Shown: positions 12,846 to 15,935 of the stretch, piece after piece | How positions within the stretch are numbered: the first letter of the stretch is position 1 | Layout of the letters: each line of letters starts with the position of its first letter | Assembly (NCBI GenBank): GCA_964250215.1 | Contig: CAXUEX010000062.1 | Location: forward strand, 1 to 15,935 | Direction: 5' to 3' | From: DAIDJM01 sp964250215 | GTDB taxonomy: Bacteria; Pseudomonadota; Alphaproteobacteria; Acetobacterales; Acetobacteraceae | DNA length: 15,935 nucleotides | The notes under the pieces: model-generated | Database searches by the model: none | The model's input: only the letters and a program-made list of their open reading frames with translations | Told to the model about the DNA's origin: nothing | Translations under genes and position numbers: made by a program

Positions 12846-13726
12846 CCGGCGGCTGGTTCTACGGCGTGCCGCATGACCGGCGCAAACGCTGCGCCGCCCC
12901 ATCGCCACCAGCCACTTCGAGCCAGGCTGGCGGCGGCCAGTTCCGCTTGGCCCGGCGTGTCGTAGAGCGCGAAGCAAGTGGCGCCGGACCCGCTCATCCG
13001 GGCGAGGCGGCAGTTTGTGGCGCGCAGTGCCGCCACCACCTCGCCGATGGCGGGGCACAGCGCCCGGGCGGACGGCTCCAGATCGTTGCGCAGGTCTTGC
13101 AAGTCCGCGGCCATGCAAACCACGTCCGGCCAAGCGTCCGGGAGCACCGCCGCGGTCGAAAAGCCGGCAGTCCGCGCGCGGAACACCTCGGCCGTTGCCA
13201 CCGCCGTTCCGGGGTTGGCCAGCACCAGGCCGAAAGCCGGCAGTGTCGGCGCGGGGCGAAGGCACTCGCCGATGCCGGCCATGCGCGCGGGCCGCGATGC
13301 CAGGCAAACCGGCACATCCGCGCCAAGCGCGAGCGCGATGGCGTGCAGCTCTCCCGGCGCGGGCTGCACGCCCCACAGCCGCATGAGCAAGCGCAGCGTC
13401 GCCGCCGCATCGGCCGAGCCGCCACCGATGCCGGACGCCAGCGGCAGATGCTTTTCCAGGCGAAGCCGGGCGCCGGCTGCATGGCCGGTGGCCGCGGCCA
13501 GGGCGCGGGCGGCGCGCAGCACGAGATTGTCGGCATCCGCGGTCAGCCCCGCGGCGAACGGCCCGGCGATTTGCAACGTGAGTTCGTTCGCCGGTTCTGC
13601 GCTCAGCCGGTCCGCGGCGCCGGCGAACACGGCCAGGCTATCCAGAAGGTGGTAGCCATCGTCGCGGCGGCCGGTGACCTGGAGGAACAGGTTTACCTTG
13701 GCGGGCGCCGGCTCATCCACGATCAC
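12836..13726 (-). CDS. ispE: 4-diphosphocytidyl-2-C-methyl-D-erythritol kinase
   Basis: This 296-aa cytosolic GHMP kinase phosphorylates CDP-methylerythritol in the non-mevalonate isoprenoid pathway. It has the N-terminal substrate-binding PAKVNLFL (K10), the ATP-binding glycine-rich loop PLASGIGGGSADAAA (95-109), the catalytic aspartate in GADVPVCL (about 137) and the C-terminal GHMP motif ARMSGSGATCFALY. The open frame continues upstream into the preceding gene. I chose GTG at 13726 because it overlaps the TPR gene's stop as GTGA, giving a family-length protein beginning MIVDEPAPAKV; a second in-frame GTG is at 13720. The last codons GGG-GCG-TAG are also the start of tRNA-Gln, a 10-bp overlap. 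Coupled translation with the upstream TPR gene is likely. Confidence 0.95.
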   Translation of the reverse strand: MIVDEPAPAKVNLFLQVTGRRDDGYHLLDSLAVFAGAADRLSAEPANELTLQIAGPFAAGLTADADNLVLRAARALAAATGHAAGARLRLEKHLPLASGIGGGSADAAATLRLLMRLWGVQPAPGELHAIALALGADVPVCLASRPARMAGIGECLRPAPTLPAFGLVLANPGTAVATAEVFRARTAGFSTAAVLPDAWPDVVCMAADLQDLRNDLEPSARALCPAIGEVVAALRATNCRLARMSGSGATCFALYDTPGQAELAAASLARSGWWRWGGAAFAPVMRHAVEPAAGGA

Positions 13727-15330
13727 GGCTGGGCGGTAGCGTCTTTCAGCCGGGCTTCGATGCGCGCCGCGTCGTCCGGCTCGGGTTTCAGCACCAGCGC
13801 GCGGCGCCACTGGTCCGCGGCCTCCACATGCCGGCCGGCAGCCCAGTAGGCGTCGCCGAGATGGCCGGTGATCGTGGGATCGGTCGGTTCCAGCTCGGCC
13901 GCCTTTTCCAGCGTGCGCACGGCCCCGGTCACGTCGCCCTGGCGCAGCATCACCCAGCCGAGGCTATCGACGATGGCGCCGTCGTCGGGCCGCTGTTGCA
14001 GCGCGCGCTGGATCATGCGGCGCGCCTCCGGCAGGTTGCGGTTCTGCTCGGTCCAGGAAAAGCCCAGGAAGTTCAGTGCAAAAGGCTGGTCTGGCGAAAG
14101 GCGCAGCGCCTCGCGCATATCGGCTTCGGCGCGGCTTTCGTCGTGCAGCCGTTGCAGCGTGGAGCCGCGCAGATAGTACAGGCTCCAATCGTTGCGCGAT
14201 GGCTCGGGCAGGCGGGCGATGGCGCGATCGTAGGCGGCGACGGCCTCGGGGTATTCGTGGCCGTCGGCCAGAATGTTTCCCAACGCCGAGAGCGGATCGG
14301 GGCTGTCCGGGTAATCCCGCGCGAGCTGTTCCAGCGTGGCCTGCGCTCGCTGCTTCTGCCCCAGCCGGGCATCCAGCGCCGCCAGGCGCAGCTTGGCGAG
14401 CGGCGCCAGCGGATCGTCGGCCGGAAAAGCGCGCAGTTCCGCGGCGGCGGCGCGATCATCGTGCGCGCTGCTGGCCAATTCGGCGCCGATCAGCCGCGCT
14501 TCGGAGAAATCCGGCGACATGGTCAGCGCCAGGCGCAGCATCAGCGCCGGCAGGTCGCCCGCATCCGGGCCGCGCAGCGCGCCGGCGACGCTCGCATAGG
14601 CTTCGGCGATGCCTTGTTTCGCGTCCGTCACCTGCACCCGGTCGGCGGTGGCGATCAGCCTTGGCATGACCATGGCGAGTTCCGGCGTGGTGCGCAGCAA
14701 TTGCCGGAGCGTGGCGCGCGCCTGCTCGGGATGGCCGCTGCGCGCCTGCCAGCTTGCGAGGATCTGCGCCAGCCGCAGATTGGGTTCGGTCGCGGCCTTC
14801 TGCAGCTCGCCATAGAGCCGGGCGGCCAGCCCGTCACGGTGATCGACATCGGCGATCAGCGCTGCATGAAGCAGATAGACAACGCTGGCGTGGCTGTTCT
14901 CCATGGCACCTTGCAGCGTGCCCAGCGCGCGGTCGGTGCGGCCCTGCGCCTGCTGCGCCCAGGCGATCAGCAGCGGCCGCAGCGTGTCGAGCAGCGCCTG
15001 GCGGGGCAGTTCGGCGTAGATCAGCTCGGCGCCCGGCCAGTCGCCGGCGCGCGCCTTGGTATCGGCCACCATCAGCTCGGCCGCCGGCTCGTCCGGCAGC
15101 GCGGGGGCGAGTTCGGCCGCGTCGCCGCTGCCGGCCAGCAGCGACAGCGTGAAGGCGTCGCGCTTGAGCGCATTGCTGCCGGGATCGGCATCGAGCGCGG
15201 TGCGCATTCGGGTTGCGGCGAGCCCGACATTGCCCTCGGCGGCCGCGAACTGGCCGGCGAGGAAGGCGCCATAATCCGCCGCGTGGGCGGCGGGGGCGGT
15301 GAGCAGCAAGGCGAGGAGGAGGCGCTTCAT
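13723..15330 (-). CDS. Exported tetratricopeptide-repeat protein
   Basis: This 535-aa protein has a typical signal peptide: MKR, a leucine-rich core and AHA at 15-17 before A18, so it should be periplasmic. The rest is helical repeats. Clear TPR units lie in the C-terminal third, for example 'YPDSPDPLSALGNILADGHEYPEA', 'LYYLRGSTLQRLHDESRAEADMRE', 'AIVDSLGWVMLRQGDVTGAVRTLE' and 'ITGHLGDAYWAAGRHVEAADQWRR'. The N-terminal part has more degenerate repeats. TPR proteins are scaffolds for protein-protein contacts; the partners here are unknown. Its stop overlaps the ispE start (GTGA), and it is the first gene of the long minus-strand block. It diverges from the RodZ-like gene, sharing a 94-bp gap. 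The association of such TPR genes with ispE and RodZ in this family is recalled, not tested. Confidence 0.9.
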   Translation of the reverse strand: MKRLLLALLLTAPAAHAADYGAFLAGQFAAAEGNVGLAATRMRTALDADPGSNALKRDAFTLSLLAGSGDAAELAPALPDEPAAELMVADTKARAGDWPGAELIYAELPRQALLDTLRPLLIAWAQQAQGRTDRALGTLQGAMENSHASVVYLLHAALIADVDHRDGLAARLYGELQKAATEPNLRLAQILASWQARSGHPEQARATLRQLLRTTPELAMVMPRLIATADRVQVTDAKQGIAEAYASVAGALRGPDAGDLPALMLRLALTMSPDFSEARLIGAELASSAHDDRAAAAELRAFPADDPLAPLAKLRLAALDARLGQKQRAQATLEQLARDYPDSPDPLSALGNILADGHEYPEAVAAYDRAIARLPEPSRNDWSLYYLRGSTLQRLHDESRAEADMREALRLSPDQPFALNFLGFSWTEQNRNLPEARRMIQRALQQRPDDGAIVDSLGWVMLRQGDVTGAVRTLEKAAELEPTDPTITGHLGDAYWAAGRHVEAADQWRRALVLKPEPDDAARIEARLKDATAQP

Positions 15331-15424
15331 CGGTACCAGTGTATCAGGGGTTGTGCCCGCACGCGACGATCTGGCGAGACGGGTGCCATTTGGCTAGTAA
15401 GCGCGTTCGCGCATCGAGGTTCAT
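15331..15424. other. Divergent intergenic region
   Basis: This 94-bp gap must hold the promoters for the minus-strand block (TPR to SDR) and for the plus-strand RodZ-like gene. I found no convincing -35/-10 pair. A GCGCG-TTC-GCGC near-palindrome lies at about 15401-15412. GAGG at 15416-15419 is a plausible ribosome-binding site for the ATG at 15425, at 5-base spacing. Confidence 0.4.
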
Positions 15425-15935
15425 ATGCAGCAGGGCGAGACGCTGGCACCGGCCGCACGGCTCGGTGGGGAGCTTCGGGCGGCGCGCGAGAAACTCGGCT
15501 GGGCGCTGCCGGAGCTGGCGCAGGGGCTGCGCATCCGCCAGGTCTATCTCGAGGCGATCGAAGCCGGCCGCGTGGCCGAGCTGCCCGGCGCGACCTATGC
15601 GCTGGGTTTCCTGCGAACCTATGCCGCGGCGCTGGGCCTGCCGGCCGAGGAAGTGGCGCGCCGGTTCCGGGCCGAAGCGCAGGTGGAGCGGCAGCCGGCC
15701 CTGAGTTTTCCCGTGCCGGTGCCGCAGCGCGGGGTGCCGGCGGGTGCGCTGATGCTGCTCGGGCTCGTTATTCTGGGCGCTGCCTATGGCGGCTGGTACT
15801 GGTTCACCGAACACCGTGCGGCGCGCGTGGAGACGGTGCCGCCGATCCCCGACCGCCTGGCGCAGACCGGCGAGAAGCCGCCGTCGCCCTCGCCGCAGGT
15901 GGCATCGCTGCTGCCGTCCACCGCCGCGCCCGCCC
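15425..15935 (+). CDS. RodZ-like helix-turn-helix membrane protein (3' end outside the window)
   Basis: The frame is open from ATG to the window end, giving 170 complete codons with no stop. The N-terminal region (about 13-80) is an HTH_25-type domain: RLGGELRAAREKLGWALPEL, then RIRQVYLEAIEAGRVAELPG and TYALGFLRTYAAALGLPAEE. This is the form seen in the cytoskeletal protein RodZ, which ties MreB filaments to the membrane and cell-wall machinery. A proline-rich linker and one membrane span (about 106-127, GALMLLGLVILGAAYGGWYW) follow, then a Pro/Ser/Ala-rich periplasmic stretch. A C-terminal beta-rich DUF4115-type domain would be expected beyond the window. GAGG lies 5 bases before the ATG. 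In related genomes ispG often follows (recalled); this is not testable here. Confidence 0.85.
   Translation, partial: MQQGETLAPAARLGGELRAAREKLGWALPELAQGLRIRQVYLEAIEAGRVAELPGATYALGFLRTYAAALGLPAEEVARRFRAEAQVERQPALSFPVPVPQRGVPAGALMLLGLVILGAAYGGWYWFTEHRAARVETVPPIPDRLAQTGEKPPSPSPQVASLLPSTAAPA

Noticed and set aside
15331..15424. Specific promoters for the TPR and RodZ-like genes
   Set aside because: Candidate hexamers matched the consensus too poorly to call in a GC-rich gap.
1..15935. CRISPR array, transposase, integrase, toxin-antitoxin or phage genes
   Set aside because: No regularly spaced repeats and no such protein motifs were seen; base composition is even throughout.

Overview
This is ordinary chromosomal sequence from a high-GC alphaproteobacterium, most likely Acetobacteraceae (Rhodospirillales). 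Three things point there: a COQ9-family protein beside rpsU and a peptide deformylase; a gene whose product carries the 'FESLGHNCEFG' signature I associate with Acetobacteraceae; and T/C-rich hairpin repeats between genes of a kind I recall from that family. The placement rests on recall, not on a search. No plasmid, phage, transposon, integron or CRISPR sequence is visible, and no gap between genes exceeds about 160 bases.

Layout. Positions 1-2551 (minus): a family-4 glycosyltransferase followed by a soluble cytochrome P450, ending in a structured hairpin repeat. Positions 2660-2863 (minus): rpsU (ribosomal protein S21) with a GTG start and a near-perfect Shine-Dalgarno. Positions 3021-4236 (plus): peptide deformylase, a translationally coupled COQ9-family protein (ubiquinone biosynthesis), and a 25-residue membrane peptide. 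Positions 4261-6441 (minus): uvrB (nucleotide excision repair). Positions 6549-7751 (plus): a two-part protein of unknown function, ending in a second copy of the hairpin repeat. Positions 15330 down to 7799 (all minus): TPR protein, ispE, tRNA-Gln(TTG), pdxH, heparinase II/III-like protein, a second family-4 glycosyltransferase, a lipoprotein and an NAD(P)-binding SDR-like protein. Positions 15425-15935 (plus): the 5' part of a RodZ-like membrane HTH gene, cut by the window end.

The genes fall into housekeeping functions (S21, deformylase, UvrB, IspE in isoprenoid synthesis, PdxH in vitamin B6 synthesis, COQ9 in quinone synthesis, RodZ in cell shape) and envelope or glycan functions (two glycosyltransferases, heparinase-like protein, lipoprotein, TPR protein). 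I do not see a coherent new defence, mobile or biosynthetic system.

The observations most worth following are: tRNA-Gln wedged between ispE and pdxH so tightly that the ispE stop codon lies inside the tRNA and the pdxH Shine-Dalgarno uses the tRNA's terminal A; a two-stem hairpin repeat whose two copies show a compensatory base-pair change; an SDR gene with no standard start codon upstream of its nucleotide-binding motif; and the tiny membrane peptide.
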